Source of the DNA: Thiocapsa bogorovii
GTDB taxonomy: Bacteria > Pseudomonadota > Gammaproteobacteria > Chromatiales > Chromatiaceae
DNA: 64,000 nt
Direction: 5' to 3'
Assembly: GCF_021228795.1 (NCBI RefSeq)
Contig: NZ_CP089309.1
Location: forward strand, 1,550,001-1,614,000
Program-made: the position numbers and the translations under genes
Part shown: positions 25,361-34,080 of the stretch, piece by piece
How positions within the stretch are numbered: the first letter of the stretch is position 1
How the letters are laid out: each line of letters opens with the position of its first letter
Notes under the pieces: generated by a model
Database searches by the model: none
What the model saw: only the letters and a program-made list of their open reading frames with translations
What the model was told of the DNA's origin: nothing

Positions 25361-27811
25361 ATGGCTAGCAAAGCGAATCTGAGATCGAGCGGCCGCGAGG
25401 CGGCCCTGGCACGTCGCCGTGCCTTGTCCACTCAGGGCAAACGCACCAGCGCTGCCCCCGGAACGGCCGAGCGCAGCCGCAAGCCCGACGCCGCTGCGGT
25501 ACGTCGCCCTGCCCCGTCGCAGCCGCAGGCATCTCCGGCTGCTACGGCGGAATCGGTGTCGAGCACTGGATGGGCCGGCGGCTCATCGGCCCCTTCGGCA
25601 TCCAGGCTCGCAACGCCCGTTCGGCGAGTTCAGGCCCAGGTGTCTGCCTCCGGCTCGAGTCGGGCAGAGGCCAGGGCGCGACGCGAAGCGCTGTCCAAGG
25701 CCGGCAAGCGAGCGGACCGCAGGGCGGATCGCACACGCGCCCCTGAGACGAAAGCGTCGGCCAAGGTCGTTCGCGAAAAAGGTACCGACTGCGGCTGCGG
25801 CTGCGGGGGGAGTCCGGAGACGGTGGAGGAGCGTGGCTCGATGGCGAGCGCGGCACGTCAATCGTCGGATCGCCGCGGCGCATCTTCGCTCGGGAGCGCG
25901 ACCAACGGGTCGCGTCGCAACAACGGCAAGCGCATCACCGCCGTCAAACCGACGGGTCGGATGTTGGCGCTCGCCCGGCGCACGGCGACCTCCGGACGCG
26001 GCAAGGCTGCGGTGAACACGCCGACCACAACGGCGAGCCTCGCGCGGCAAGCCAATCCAAAGTTGTCGGGGCGCGACCTCGCGCAGACCGTCCGCGCCAG
26101 CCGCAGTGCCGCAGGCGCGGCGGGAACACGCAAGGTCCAAGCAACGGGCCGGGTGAGACCCGGACGCGAGCGGCCGGTCGGCGGCGCGCAGGACCAACCC
26201 TGGAAGGTCGGTCTGAGCGAGACCGCGCAAGGCCAGTTCGTGACCGGAACCCGCGTCGGACGCAGTCAATCGGTGACGGGCGACGAACCGAGCGTATGTC
26301 GCGAGGTCACGGGGACCGAATACATGGGCGCCGAGATCTTTCGCGAGTTCTGCCAGACCGAGCCGCCGAAACCAACCCCGAAGGTTCGCGTCACGACGAC
26401 GAGCCACGGCAACGCCGTGACCGGGAACGAGGTGGGGCGTTCGACCCGCGTCACGGGTGATGAGCCCGGCACCTGCAAGACCGTCACGGGTACCGAGTAT
26501 CTGTCGGCCGAGCAGGCGAGCGCGTTCTGCGGAACCGAGCTCCCCCCGAACCCCCGGCAAACCGGGCGGACGCGGACCACCGGCGGTCGCCCCGTATCCG
26601 GTGTCGCCCCGGGGCTTTCGGCCAAGGTGACAGGCAACGAGCACGGTGCAGGCATTCAACCGACCGGCAGTCAGTACATGTCCTCGGCCAACGGCGAGGT
26701 GTCGGAGCTCAAAAAGGCGCCGCCGAAGGTCGAGCTGACGCAGACGCTCGGCGGTGGTTCCGTGACCGGAACTCGCGTCGGGCGCAGCACCAAGCTGACC
26801 GGCGACGAGCCTGGCAGCTGTCGGCTGGTGACCGGCGACGAGTATGTCGGCGCCGAGCAATATAAGGAGTTCTGCGGCATCCAGCCCGCACCGCTGGAGG
26901 CACCCAAGGTCGGGCGATCCTCGACCCCGAAGGGCCTATCGGTCTCCGGCACCCAGACCGGTCGCTCGGGTCGCGTGACCGGCGACGAGCCCGGCACCTG
27001 CAAGGTGGTGACCGGAACGCCCTATGCGGGACTCGAACAGGCGGCGACTTATTGCGCTCCGGAACAGCAGCGCATGATTGCCGAGCGGATGCGCCCGATG
27101 GCGAGCGCCATGGCGGCGGCGCGCATGACCGGCATCCAGCCGGGGATCGGTGGCGTCATGACGGGTGCGTCTCGGGGTGCCTGCGAGGACATCAGCGGAA
27201 CGCCGTACGTCGGTGTCGACCAGATGGAAGAGACCTGCGGAAACGCCGCTCGCCCCGGCGACAGCGACTTCCCTCAGCCGCTCCCTCAATCCAGCGAGGG
27301 CGCGCCTTGGCAAAGTTTCAGTGTCGAATCCCCGGCCCGACAAGCCTTTCAGTCGCGTCAGGACAACGCGGTCACGGGAACACTCTACGAGCAGGAGGGG
27401 CGGATTACCGGCCCTTTCGGGATGGGCACGGGCAAGATCACGGGCACTGAGCAATTTCGCTTCGACCGTGGACAGTCCGTGCCGAGCAACCTCCTGCAGA
27501 TGGAGCCCGCCGAGACGCCAGGGGTCGACACGGCAGCGGCAGCGGTCCGCTCCCGCGTGACGGGCGAGGGTCAGACCGCCGGAAAGAAGATCACGGGTGA
27601 CGATTGGGAACGTGGGGAGCGTGTCACCGGGACCGAAGGTCCGTCGGCACGGCGTCGCAACCCGACGCGCCCCGGCCCGGTGGCTGCGATGGGGGCCGTC
27701 AAGCCCAAACGCAACGAGGAGCTTCCCGCGCCGGTGAGTCGTGTGACCGGAGCGAGCGGCAATACGGACCGCGGCTCGCTCATCACCTACTCGGGTGGAG
27801 CGCGGGGCTGA
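25361..27811 (+). CDS. csoS2: Carboxysome assembly scaffold CsoS2
   Basis: 816 aa, intrinsically disordered and repetitive. N-terminal repeats of the ARRRALSTQGK / ARREALSKAGKR type (residues ~9-230) bind RuBisCO. About six middle repeats (from residue ~279) carry VTGxxxGRSxxVTGDEPGxCxxVTGTEY units with spaced Cys and contact the shell. The C-terminal part has ITGPFGMGTGKITGTEQFR and ends in SRVTGASGNTDRGSLITYSG. The third middle repeat (KVTGNEHGAGIQPTGSQY) lacks the Cys. The ATG at 25361 follows AAGGGAACGACC. A C-rich heptamer at 26542-26548 could support the known two-form expression by frameshifting. Confidence 0.95.
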   Translation: MASKANLRSSGREAALARRRALSTQGKRTSAAPGTAERSRKPDAAAVRRPAPSQPQASPAATAESVSSTGWAGGSSAPSASRLATPVRRVQAQVSASGSSRAEARARREALSKAGKRADRRADRTRAPETKASAKVVREKGTDCGCGCGGSPETVEERGSMASAARQSSDRRGASSLGSATNGSRRNNGKRITAVKPTGRMLALARRTATSGRGKAAVNTPTTTASLARQANPKLSGRDLAQTVRASRSAAGAAGTRKVQATGRVRPGRERPVGGAQDQPWKVGLSETAQGQFVTGTRVGRSQSVTGDEPSVCREVTGTEYMGAEIFREFCQTEPPKPTPKVRVTTTSHGNAVTGNEVGRSTRVTGDEPGTCKTVTGTEYLSAEQASAFCGTELPPNPRQTGRTRTTGGRPVSGVAPGLSAKVTGNEHGAGIQPTGSQYMSSANGEVSELKKAPPKVELTQTLGGGSVTGTRVGRSTKLTGDEPGSCRLVTGDEYVGAEQYKEFCGIQPAPLEAPKVGRSSTPKGLSVSGTQTGRSGRVTGDEPGTCKVVTGTPYAGLEQAATYCAPEQQRMIAERMRPMASAMAAARMTGIQPGIGGVMTGASRGACEDISGTPYVGVDQMEETCGNAARPGDSDFPQPLPQSSEGAPWQSFSVESPARQAFQSRQDNAVTGTLYEQEGRITGPFGMGTGKITGTEQFRFDRGQSVPSNLLQMEPAETPGVDTAAAAVRSRVTGEGQTAGKKITGDDWERGERVTGTEGPSARRRNPTRPGPVAAMGAVKPKRNEELPAPVSRVTGASGNTDRGSLITYSGGARG

Positions 27812-27902
27812 GCCACGCACGAGCGCACGGACCCGAGCGATCGGGTCCGCCGTGCCGAATCGCACGCGAACCATCACCGGAATCTGACGAGACAACGAGG
27901 TC

Positions 27903-29615
27903 ATGTCGAGACAACGCCGTCCAACCCGAGCGAGCCTCATCTGGGCATCCGCACCCGCACCCGCCGCGCCGGCCTACCGCCCGCGCGCTCGGGGCGAGTC
28001 CGGGTCCGGCGCGCCCACGGCGACGCGTGAACCGACCGTGGCCGAATCGGCTGCTCCGACACCGAGCACGCCCGAGCCGACGCCAAAGACGCGTGGCGCG
28101 CGGATGCGTCCGCGGCCGTCGTCTCGAACAGCCGCTACCGATGCCGCCAAGCGATCGGCACGCCAGGCCAAGCGGCCCGTCGTTGCGGCAGAGGTGTCTC
28201 GACAGGTTCGGGGCCCGAGCGGACAACACCCGCTGACCGACCGCGAGGGCAACGCGAGGCTGCAGCGGTATGAGGATCGGATCAAGACGGGATTCGATCG
28301 GATCGTGCCGGTACTCAAGCAGATCTCGGCGCTCCAGCATGAGGCCGACTTCGAACGGCAAGCCCAGGCGATCGCCCGCGCCGAGCTGGGGTTTGAGCTG
28401 CCCGATCACATGCTGGCGGATGCGTGGGTGACCCAGCTCGATCTACGGCGTCTGTTCGCCTGGTGCGTGTTCGAGACCTACCGTCGGATGGCGGATGACT
28501 TCTTCGCGAACGACCCGCTCGGCGGGCGCGAGGTGAGAGATTTCGACCGCTTTCTTCAAGACTGCGGATTTCATCAGCTGGATGTGACGCCCTGCGCCGA
28601 CGGACGATTGGCCCACGCGATCAGCTACGTGCTGCGTCTGCCGTTCGGCGCCGTGCGGCGTAAGCCCTACGCCGGTGGACTGTTCGATATCGAGAATACC
28701 GTGTCCAAGTGGGGCGAGGTCGAGCTCGGTCGCTTCCGGGAAGGCGTTCCGAACACCGCGGATGCGCCGACCCGCTATTTGAAGGCGGTGATCTACCACT
28801 ACAGCTCGGTGGATCCGCACCATCAGGGCTGCGCGGCCCATGGATCGAACGATGCTGTGGCTGCACAGGCCGCCTTGGACCGACTCCTGGCCTTCCGGCA
28901 ATCGGTCGAAAATGGGTTCTGCTGCGGTGCCTCTGTGGCGCTGCTGCTGATCGGTTTAGATACGGACACGGACGCGATCCGGATCCACGTGCCCGACGGC
29001 GAGGGCCACATCGATCTCACGCAATCGGTGGATGCGATCAAGGTGCATGCGATCACGCGTGAGCTGGAGCCGACCGCAGCACGTGCGAGGGTCGCCGAGC
29101 TGATCAAGGCGCACGCCCCGGCGAACGCCGACCCGGGCATGCTCCGGTTGGTCGCACGGCTGATCGAGAACAACCTGTCGCAGATCGACTACGTGCGCCA
29201 GGTACACGGCGGACACTACGCGGATGTGGGTCACGCCGAGCGGTTCATGGGCGTGGGCATCGGGTTCGAGGAGATCCAGCTGCGCAACCTGACCTACTTC
29301 GCCTATCTCTACACGGTCGAGGAAGGAGCGGCAGATCTGGACGTCGGACGCAAGATCTTCGGCGGACTCAATGTTTCACGCGGACTGCCGATCCCGATCG
29401 TCGTCCGCTTCGATTATCACGGCGGGGTGCCGGGCGCGCGCGAGCGCGCGGCGACACGCTGTCGGCAGCTCGATGCAGCGCTCGCCGACCGGTTCGCCGA
29501 TCTGGCAGACCAGGGTCTCCTGCACCGACTGCTCGTCGTGCGCGACAGCGACTCTGGCGCGGGTATCGAGGTCATCGGATCCTCGCTGGAACCGGTCACG
29601 GCGGGAGGTCACTGA
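27903..29615 (+). CDS. csoSCA: Carboxysome shell carbonic anhydrase
   Basis: 570 aa. It converts HCO3- to CO2 beside RuBisCO. A low-complexity Ala/Pro/Arg-rich N-terminus (residues 1-100), longer than in many homologues, probably tethers it to RuBisCO or CsoS2. The catalytic domain has CADGR (Cys231, Asp233, Arg235), YHYSSVDPHHQGCAAHGSND (His299, Cys310), whose spacing matches the zinc ligands of the Halothiobacillus enzyme, and GLDTDTDAIRIHVPD. The C-terminal defunct repeat follows. It ends directly at the csoS4A start. Confidence 0.95.
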   Translation: MSRQRRPTRASLIWASAPAPAAPAYRPRARGESGSGAPTATREPTVAESAAPTPSTPEPTPKTRGARMRPRPSSRTAATDAAKRSARQAKRPVVAAEVSRQVRGPSGQHPLTDREGNARLQRYEDRIKTGFDRIVPVLKQISALQHEADFERQAQAIARAELGFELPDHMLADAWVTQLDLRRLFAWCVFETYRRMADDFFANDPLGGREVRDFDRFLQDCGFHQLDVTPCADGRLAHAISYVLRLPFGAVRRKPYAGGLFDIENTVSKWGEVELGRFREGVPNTADAPTRYLKAVIYHYSSVDPHHQGCAAHGSNDAVAAQAALDRLLAFRQSVENGFCCGASVALLLIGLDTDTDAIRIHVPDGEGHIDLTQSVDAIKVHAITRELEPTAARARVAELIKAHAPANADPGMLRLVARLIENNLSQIDYVRQVHGGHYADVGHAERFMGVGIGFEEIQLRNLTYFAYLYTVEEGAADLDVGRKIFGGLNVSRGLPIPIVVRFDYHGGVPGARERAATRCRQLDAALADRFADLADQGLLHRLLVVRDSDSGAGIEVIGSSLEPVTAGGH

Positions 29616-29891
29616 ATGAAGATCTGTCAGGTGGAACGCCCGCTGGTTTCGACCAACCGGATTCCGGGGTTTGAACATAAGAACCTCCAGGTGGTGCGCG
29701 ACGGGAGCACACAACAGGTCGCGGTCGATGCCGTCGGCTGCATGCCCGGTGACTGGGTGATCTGTGTCGGCAGCTCCGCGGCACGCGAGGCGGCGGGCAG
29801 CAAAGAGTATCCGAGCGATCTGACCATCGTCGGCATCATCGATCATTGGCCGCCCGAGACGGGCGCCGCCGGGTCGGGAGGCGCAGGCTGA
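29616..29891 (+). CDS. csoS4A: Carboxysome shell vertex pentamer CsoS4A
   Basis: 91 aa BMV-fold protein (EutN/CcmL family). MKICQVERPLVSTNRIPGFE, MPGDWVICVGSSAAREAAG and the terminal TIVGIIDHW are conserved. Pentamers cap the icosahedral vertices and seal the shell. The start abuts the csoSCA stop; the end overlaps csoS4B by one base (TGATG). Confidence 0.95.
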   Translation: MKICQVERPLVSTNRIPGFEHKNLQVVRDGSTQQVAVDAVGCMPGDWVICVGSSAAREAAGSKEYPSDLTIVGIIDHWPPETGAAGSGGAG

Positions 29892-30196
29892 TGGAGATCA
29901 GGCAGGTCGTCGGGTCGCTGGTCTGCACGCATCGTATCGCCGGTCTCGGACATTGGGATCTGCGGCTGCTGCAGGACACGAAGGGCAAGCATTATGTCGC
30001 GACCGACCCGGTGGATGCCCGCCCCGGCGACTGGGTCTTCGTGGTCAGCGGATCGGCCGCGCGGTACGCGATGGGGGACGCCGGGATCCTCACCGACTTG
30101 ACGATCGGCGGGATCATCGACCGCTGGGAGGAGGAGCGAGCCGCGGCGGTCGAGCCGACCTCGGCCACCTCGGCCACCACGGCCCGAGCGGCATGA
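29891..30196 (+). CDS. csoS4B: Carboxysome shell vertex pentamer CsoS4B
   Basis: 101 aa, paralogue of the preceding gene: MEIRQVVGSLVCTHRIAGLG, ARPGDWVFVVSGSAARYAMG, LTIGGIIDRW. A short Ala/Thr-rich tail extends beyond the fold. The ATG at 29891 overlaps the csoS4A stop, so an upstream in-frame ATG is not needed. Confidence 0.95.
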   Translation: MEIRQVVGSLVCTHRIAGLGHWDLRLLQDTKGKHYVATDPVDARPGDWVFVVSGSAARYAMGDAGILTDLTIGGIIDRWEEERAAAVEPTSATSATTARAA

Positions 30197-30318
30197 GTGA
30201 CAGCATCGAGCGCGGATCGCCCGGCGCGATCGGCATCGACGAAGGGCTTTGAAACTGGATTGAAGATGATCGGGCAGCATCGCCCGGGGCGACTTGGTAC
30301 ACAGAGGAGACACGAACG

Positions 30319-30624
30319 ATGGCAAGCGACAAATTCGGAATCGCGCTCGGGATGATCGAGACCCGCGGACTGGTCCCCGCGATCGAAGCGGCGGACGCCA
30401 TGACCAAGGCCGCCGAGGTGCGCCTGATCGGGCGCGAGTTCGTTGGTGGGGGCTACGTCACCGTACTGGTACGCGGCGAAACGGGCGCGGTCAACGCCGC
30501 GGTCCGCGCCGGTGCCGATGCCTGCGAGCGCGTCGGTGACGGCCTGGTCGCGGCGCACATCATTGCCCGCCCGCACCGCGAGGTCGAGCCGATCCTCCCG
30601 GTCGGCGGCCCCGCCGTCGACTGA
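30319..30624 (+). CDS. csoS1: Carboxysome shell hexamer CsoS1 (first copy)
   Basis: 101 aa BMC-domain protein: [51 protein letters not shown] with the pore motif, and [16 protein letters not shown]. Hexamers tile the shell facets. It is preceded by AGGAG 10-15 bases before the ATG. It shares a 116-bp almost identical tract with the next copy. Confidence 0.95.
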   Translation: MASDKFGIALGMIETRGLVPAIEAADAMTKAAEVRLIGREFVGGGYVTVLVRGETGAVNAAVRAGADACERVGDGLVAAHIIARPHREVEPILPVGGPAVD

Positions 30625-30727
30625 GCAAAACGCGGCAGCCCGCGACGCGCCGAAGGCCGCGAGGCCAAAGCGAGTCGCGACCCATTCATCAACGATTAAC
30701 ACGACACTTAGAGATTGGAGAGCACAG

Positions 30728-31036
30728 ATGGCCAGTGAAAGCTACGGTATCGCATTGGGGATGATCGAGACGCGCGGACTGGTTCCCGCCATTGAAGCGG
30801 CGGACGCCATGACCAAGGCCGCCGAGGTGCGCCTGATCGGGCGCGAGTTCGTCGGTGGGGGCTACGTCACCGTACTGGTACGCGGCGAAACGGGCGCGGT
30901 CAACGCCGCAGTCCGCGCTGGTGCAGATGCTTGTGAGCGTGTGGGCGACGGACTGGTCGCGGCACACATCATTGCCCGTCCGCACCGCGAGGTCGAGCCG
31001 ATCCTGAACCGGACCCTGCCGGCGGCTTCCGACTGA
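30728..31036 (+). CDS. csoS1: Carboxysome shell hexamer CsoS1 (second copy)
   Basis: 102 aa. It differs from the first copy mainly at the ends (ASESYG at the start, [10 protein letters not shown] at the end). The frame extends upstream through the spacer, but the ATG at 30728 with GATTGGAGAGCAC before it is the homologous start. Two near-identical hexamers are common in alpha-carboxysome operons, where three copies are also found. Confidence 0.95.
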   Translation: MASESYGIALGMIETRGLVPAIEAADAMTKAAEVRLIGREFVGGGYVTVLVRGETGAVNAAVRAGADACERVGDGLVAAHIIARPHREVEPILNRTLPAASD

Positions 31037-31090
31037 TCGAGTGGCGTTCAGCCATGAGCCGCTCGATACCGGCGGCAAGGGTGTTGAAGC

Positions 31091-31567
31091 ATGAGACACG
31101 CACGCATTCATCCTCGTACCCTTGGCTATCTCGGTCGTGCCTTGAGCTTGGAGCTGTCCGCAGTCCAGCAGTACATGACCCAGGCCTCGCTCGCAGAGGC
31201 CTGGGGTCTGCCCGAGGCAGCGGTGCGTTTTCGCGAGGAAACGGTCGAAGAAATGCAGCATGCCGAGCGCATTATCCAACGGATGTTGGCGCTGGGTGTC
31301 GCACCGAACGGCTCGCACCTGCGCCCGGCCGGCGTCGCACGCAACCTGGTCGACCTGTTGCGACAGGATGCAGTGCTCGAAGTCGAGATCGTCGCCCTCT
31401 ATCGGGAGGCCGTGACCTTCTGTCGTCGGATCGGGGATCGCGACAACGGTGACTTCTTCGAGGCACTGCTCGACGAGGAGGCCGCCCATGCCCGCGAGAT
31501 CGATGACTGGCTCGCCTCACTCGGTGTGCCGCGCTATCGCGAGGCCGCTGAACGTGCCTATTTCTGA
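31091..31567 (+). CDS. Bacterioferritin-like protein of the carboxysome operon
   Basis: 158 aa, four-helix ferritin-like fold: RALSLELSAVQQYMTQASLA, FREETVEEMQHAERIIQRM (E-x-x-H metal ligand), VEIVALYREAV and LLDEEAAHAREIDDWL (second E-x-x-H). The diiron ligands appear intact. Such a gene commonly sits after csoS1 in alpha-carboxysome operons; its role in carboxysome function is not established. It may guard against iron or oxygen damage. Confidence 0.88.
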   Translation: MRHARIHPRTLGYLGRALSLELSAVQQYMTQASLAEAWGLPEAAVRFREETVEEMQHAERIIQRMLALGVAPNGSHLRPAGVARNLVDLLRQDAVLEVEIVALYREAVTFCRRIGDRDNGDFFEALLDEEAAHAREIDDWLASLGVPRYREAAERAYF

Positions 31568-31579
31568 GGGATCCCCGTC

Positions 31580-31849
31580 ATGAACCAAGGCTGGACCGAA
31601 CGTCGCCGTCCGATACGCCTCGAACGCCGTTTGGAGTTCGCCGACTACGAGAACACCCGCGATTTTCTCGATCGGGCGGCCGCACTCTCCGAGCGTGTCG
31701 GTCTGTACCCGGACATGAGCTTCGGACGAACCTACGTGAACATCACTTTGCATGCCGAAGACGACGCGAACGAGGTGGGAGAGCCGCTTCGGCAGTTCGC
31801 GCGCGAGATCGATGCGCTGCTCGACACCGAGAGGACCCTCGATGAGTGA
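31580..31849 (+). CDS. acRAF: Alpha-carboxysome RuBisCO assembly factor (pterin dehydratase-like)
   Basis: 89 aa, pterin-4a-carbinolamine dehydratase-like fold: LERRLEFADYENTRDFLDRA, VGLYPDMSFGRTYVNITLHA, FAREIDALL. It lacks the classical catalytic His pair of true dehydratases as far as I can see. acRAF helps fold or assemble form IA RuBisCO in alpha-carboxysome organisms. Its last 8 bases overlap the next gene. Confidence 0.88.
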   Translation: MNQGWTERRRPIRLERRLEFADYENTRDFLDRAAALSERVGLYPDMSFGRTYVNITLHAEDDANEVGEPLRQFAREIDALLDTERTLDE

Positions 31850-32135
31850 TCAGCCCGTCAAAGAAGACGTTCCCGAAAGACCCGAGGCGCCGACCGAGAC
31901 ATCGCCCGCCACTCCTGCAAAGCGCCGAGCGTCGGCCAAGCCGAAAGCGGTACCTCGATCCACCGCGAGCAGCACTGCCTCCGCGTCGACAGCCGGCAAG
32001 CGCACGGAGAAGAGCCAATCCGGGCCGCGCTCCGCGATCGTCGCCGGTACACGAACCACCACCTCAAAGCCCATCAAAACACAGGCAGAGCCGACGAACA
32101 CGGTGTCGCGGTCCCGCAGGGTTTGGCCGGACTGA
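31842..32135 (+). CDS. McdB-like disordered carboxysome positioning protein (no McdA neighbour)
   Basis: 97 aa, almost entirely Ala, Ser, Thr, Pro, Lys and Arg, with no hydrophobic core: MSDQPVKEDVPERPEAPTE, ATPAKRRASAKPKAVPRS and the terminal SRSRRVWPD. Alpha-type McdB proteins are small, disordered, encoded next to acRAF, and carry an invariant Trp within the last few residues; here Trp95 of 97 fits. The ParA-like ATPase McdA that normally lies between acRAF and McdB is missing. The ATG overlaps acRAF, so it is part of the operon. Assignment is by context and the Trp rule. Confidence 0.6.
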   Translation: MSDQPVKEDVPERPEAPTETSPATPAKRRASAKPKAVPRSTASSTASASTAGKRTEKSQSGPRSAIVAGTRTTTSKPIKTQAEPTNTVSRSRRVWPD

Positions 32136-32208
32136 GCGCCCGAACGCTGCTCACCCCCACCCGGCAGTGACCCACTTCGTGCTGAACACAAGCCTTCAAC
32201 GGCCTTAA

Positions 32209-32228
32209 CGATCGCATTCAAGCGATCG
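32209..32228. terminator. Short palindrome between the carboxysome operon and cbbR
   Basis: CGATCGC (32209-32215) pairs with GCGATCG (32222-32228) around a 6-nt loop, about 75 bp after the last operon gene. It may be a weak terminator or an operator; no U-tract follows. Confidence 0.35.
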
Positions 32229-32291
32229 CTCACCTGCCGGGCGACGACCGCTTCGGCTCCCGGATCCCGGTTCAATCGTTAGCAGGGCAAG

Positions 32292-33305
32292 ATGATGACC
32301 ACGTCGAGCCAGGCCCCAAAAGGGTTGCCCCAAAGCGATGCAACCGGTCGCTTCGTGCGACACGCCACCTTGCGTCAGCTCCAACTTCTCGAGGCCATCG
32401 TCCGTCTCGGCAGTTTCACGCGTGCCGCCGAAGAGATGTTCTTGACCCAACCCACGGTGTCGATGCAGATCAAGAAACTGACCGACACGGTCGGGACGCC
32501 TCTCTTCCTGCATGTGGGTCGCAACGTCGAGCCGACCGACGCCGGACGCGAGGTCTATGCCGCCTGCCGCACCATCCTGCGCTCGCTCACCGACCTCGAA
32601 ATCAAGCTCGCCGACCTCAAGGGACTAAAGAGCGGGCATTTTCGTCTAGGCGTCATTACGACCGCAAAATACTTCGCACCCGAGATCCTCGGTGCCTTCT
32701 GCGAGCGGTTTCCCGGCATCGACGTCTCGCTGAAGGTCACGAACCGCACCCGCATCATCGAGCGGATGGCAGCCAACGACGACGATCTTTACATCTTCGG
32801 CGAGCCCGCCCACGCCGGCCTGGATGTCGAGGCGACCTTTCTCGCACCGAACCCCCTGATCATGCTCGCGCGGACCGATCATCCGCTGGTCGGTCAATCC
32901 GGGATCACGATGGAACGTCTGGCACAGGAGCGCTTCCTGCTCCGCGAGCCCGGCTCGGGCATCCGCGACTCGGTCGTGCGCAGCTTCGCAGAGAAGGGCC
33001 TGCGCCCGAACGTGCGGATGGAGCTCGGCAGCAACGAAGCGATCAAACACGCGATCATCGCCGGCCTCGGAATCTCTGCGCTTTCGCTTCACACCCTCAC
33101 GCTCGACGGGGGTGCCGGGCGACTCGCGATGCTGGATGTCGAGGGCTTCCCGATCGAGCGGAGCTGGTATCTAGTCCACCCGAAGGGCCGCGATCTTTCG
33201 ACCATCGCCAAGGCATTCCTGGCCTTCGCCGTCGACCTCGAGCGCGAGATCACCGCCTCGCTCGAGCGAACCTACGACCTCTTGCGAGCCCCGTCGGCAC
33301 GCTAA
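32292..33305 (+). CDS. cbbR: LysR-type RuBisCO operon regulator CbbR
   Basis: 337 aa. N-terminal helix-turn-helix: TLRQLQLLEAIVRLGSFTRA, AAEEMFLTQPTVSMQIKKL. The effector-binding domain has FRLGVITTAKYFAPEILGAF and RFLLREPGSGIRDSV, close to CbbR of autotrophs. CbbR senses metabolites such as RuBP or NADPH and activates cbb promoters. Unusually it lies downstream of and co-directional with the operon, rather than divergent from cbbL. It has its own 156-bp upstream region. Confidence 0.9.
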   Translation: MMTTSSQAPKGLPQSDATGRFVRHATLRQLQLLEAIVRLGSFTRAAEEMFLTQPTVSMQIKKLTDTVGTPLFLHVGRNVEPTDAGREVYAACRTILRSLTDLEIKLADLKGLKSGHFRLGVITTAKYFAPEILGAFCERFPGIDVSLKVTNRTRIIERMAANDDDLYIFGEPAHAGLDVEATFLAPNPLIMLARTDHPLVGQSGITMERLAQERFLLREPGSGIRDSVVRSFAEKGLRPNVRMELGSNEAIKHAIIAGLGISALSLHTLTLDGGAGRLAMLDVEGFPIERSWYLVHPKGRDLSTIAKAFLAFAVDLEREITASLERTYDLLRAPSAR

Positions 33306-33402
33306 AACGCATCGGGAAGACTTGCCGGCTCTGCGTTGGGCTTTGCGATTCGAGCCGGCGACCGCAAATATCGGTTACCGGAAATTCACCTGAGTAACGA
33401 CC

Positions 33403-34080
33403 ATGCCGACGCGACTTTTCCTGGTTCGCCACGGTGCGACCGAGCTGACTGCCGAGGATCGTTTCTCGGGCGCGACCGATGTACCGCTCTCCGAGGAGGG
33501 ACGCAAGCAGGTCGAAAATCTTGCCAGCCGCCTCGCTGGCGAGCCGCTCGATGCCATCTATGCGAGCCCGATGGGGCGCACGGTGGAGACGGCACGGATC
33601 CTGGCCAAGCCTCACGGCACTGCGGTTCGCGTCGAGACGGAGCCCGCGCTGCGCGAGATCGATTACGGACACTGGGAAGGAAAGACACGGGCCGAGGTCG
33701 AGGCGCAGTACGGCGACGAATACGAGAATTGGCAGGAAGACCCACTCACGATCGCGCCGCGAGACGGTGAATCCGGCGTTCAAGTGCTCGCGCGGGCCTT
33801 ACCGGTTGTGCGACGTATCGTGGAGCAGCACCACAAAGGCTCCGTGTTGGTGGTCTGCCACAAAGGAACCAACAGGCTTCTGATCAGTAGCCTGCTGGGT
33901 TTCGATGCGCGCGGTTATCGCGATCGGTTGGATCAGAGTCCGGCGGCGTTGAATATTCTAGATTTCGTCAGCCCGGTGCGGGCACGCCTCCGCCTCTTCA
34001 ACGATGTCTCGCACTACGAAGGTGTTCCCGATCGCACCTTCTCGCAACGCCTGTCGCGTTGGTGGTCGCCGCGCAGCTGA
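33403..34080 (+). CDS. Histidine phosphatase (phosphoglycerate mutase-like) family protein
   Basis: 225 aa: RLFLVRHGATELTAEDRFSG at the N-terminus with the catalytic RHG, SPMGRTVETARILA, LREIDYGHWEGKT and VCHKGTNRLLISSLLG with Lys in place of the usual second-signature pattern (HKG). The family includes cofactor-dependent mutases and many phosphatases. Its position after cbbR hints at sugar-phosphate metabolism, but the substrate is unknown. Confidence 0.85.
   Translation: MPTRLFLVRHGATELTAEDRFSGATDVPLSEEGRKQVENLASRLAGEPLDAIYASPMGRTVETARILAKPHGTAVRVETEPALREIDYGHWEGKTRAEVEAQYGDEYENWQEDPLTIAPRDGESGVQVLARALPVVRRIVEQHHKGSVLVVCHKGTNRLLISSLLGFDARGYRDRLDQSPAALNILDFVSPVRARLRLFNDVSHYEGVPDRTFSQRLSRWWSPRS

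Noticed and set aside
25583-26860. 425-codon minus-strand frame opposite csoS2
   Set aside because: Repetitive Arg/Ala-rich shadow of the CsoS2 repeats with no independent motif.
26200-27050. Regular repeats that could suggest a CRISPR array
   Set aside because: They are the coding middle repeats of CsoS2, with degenerate units and an open frame throughout.
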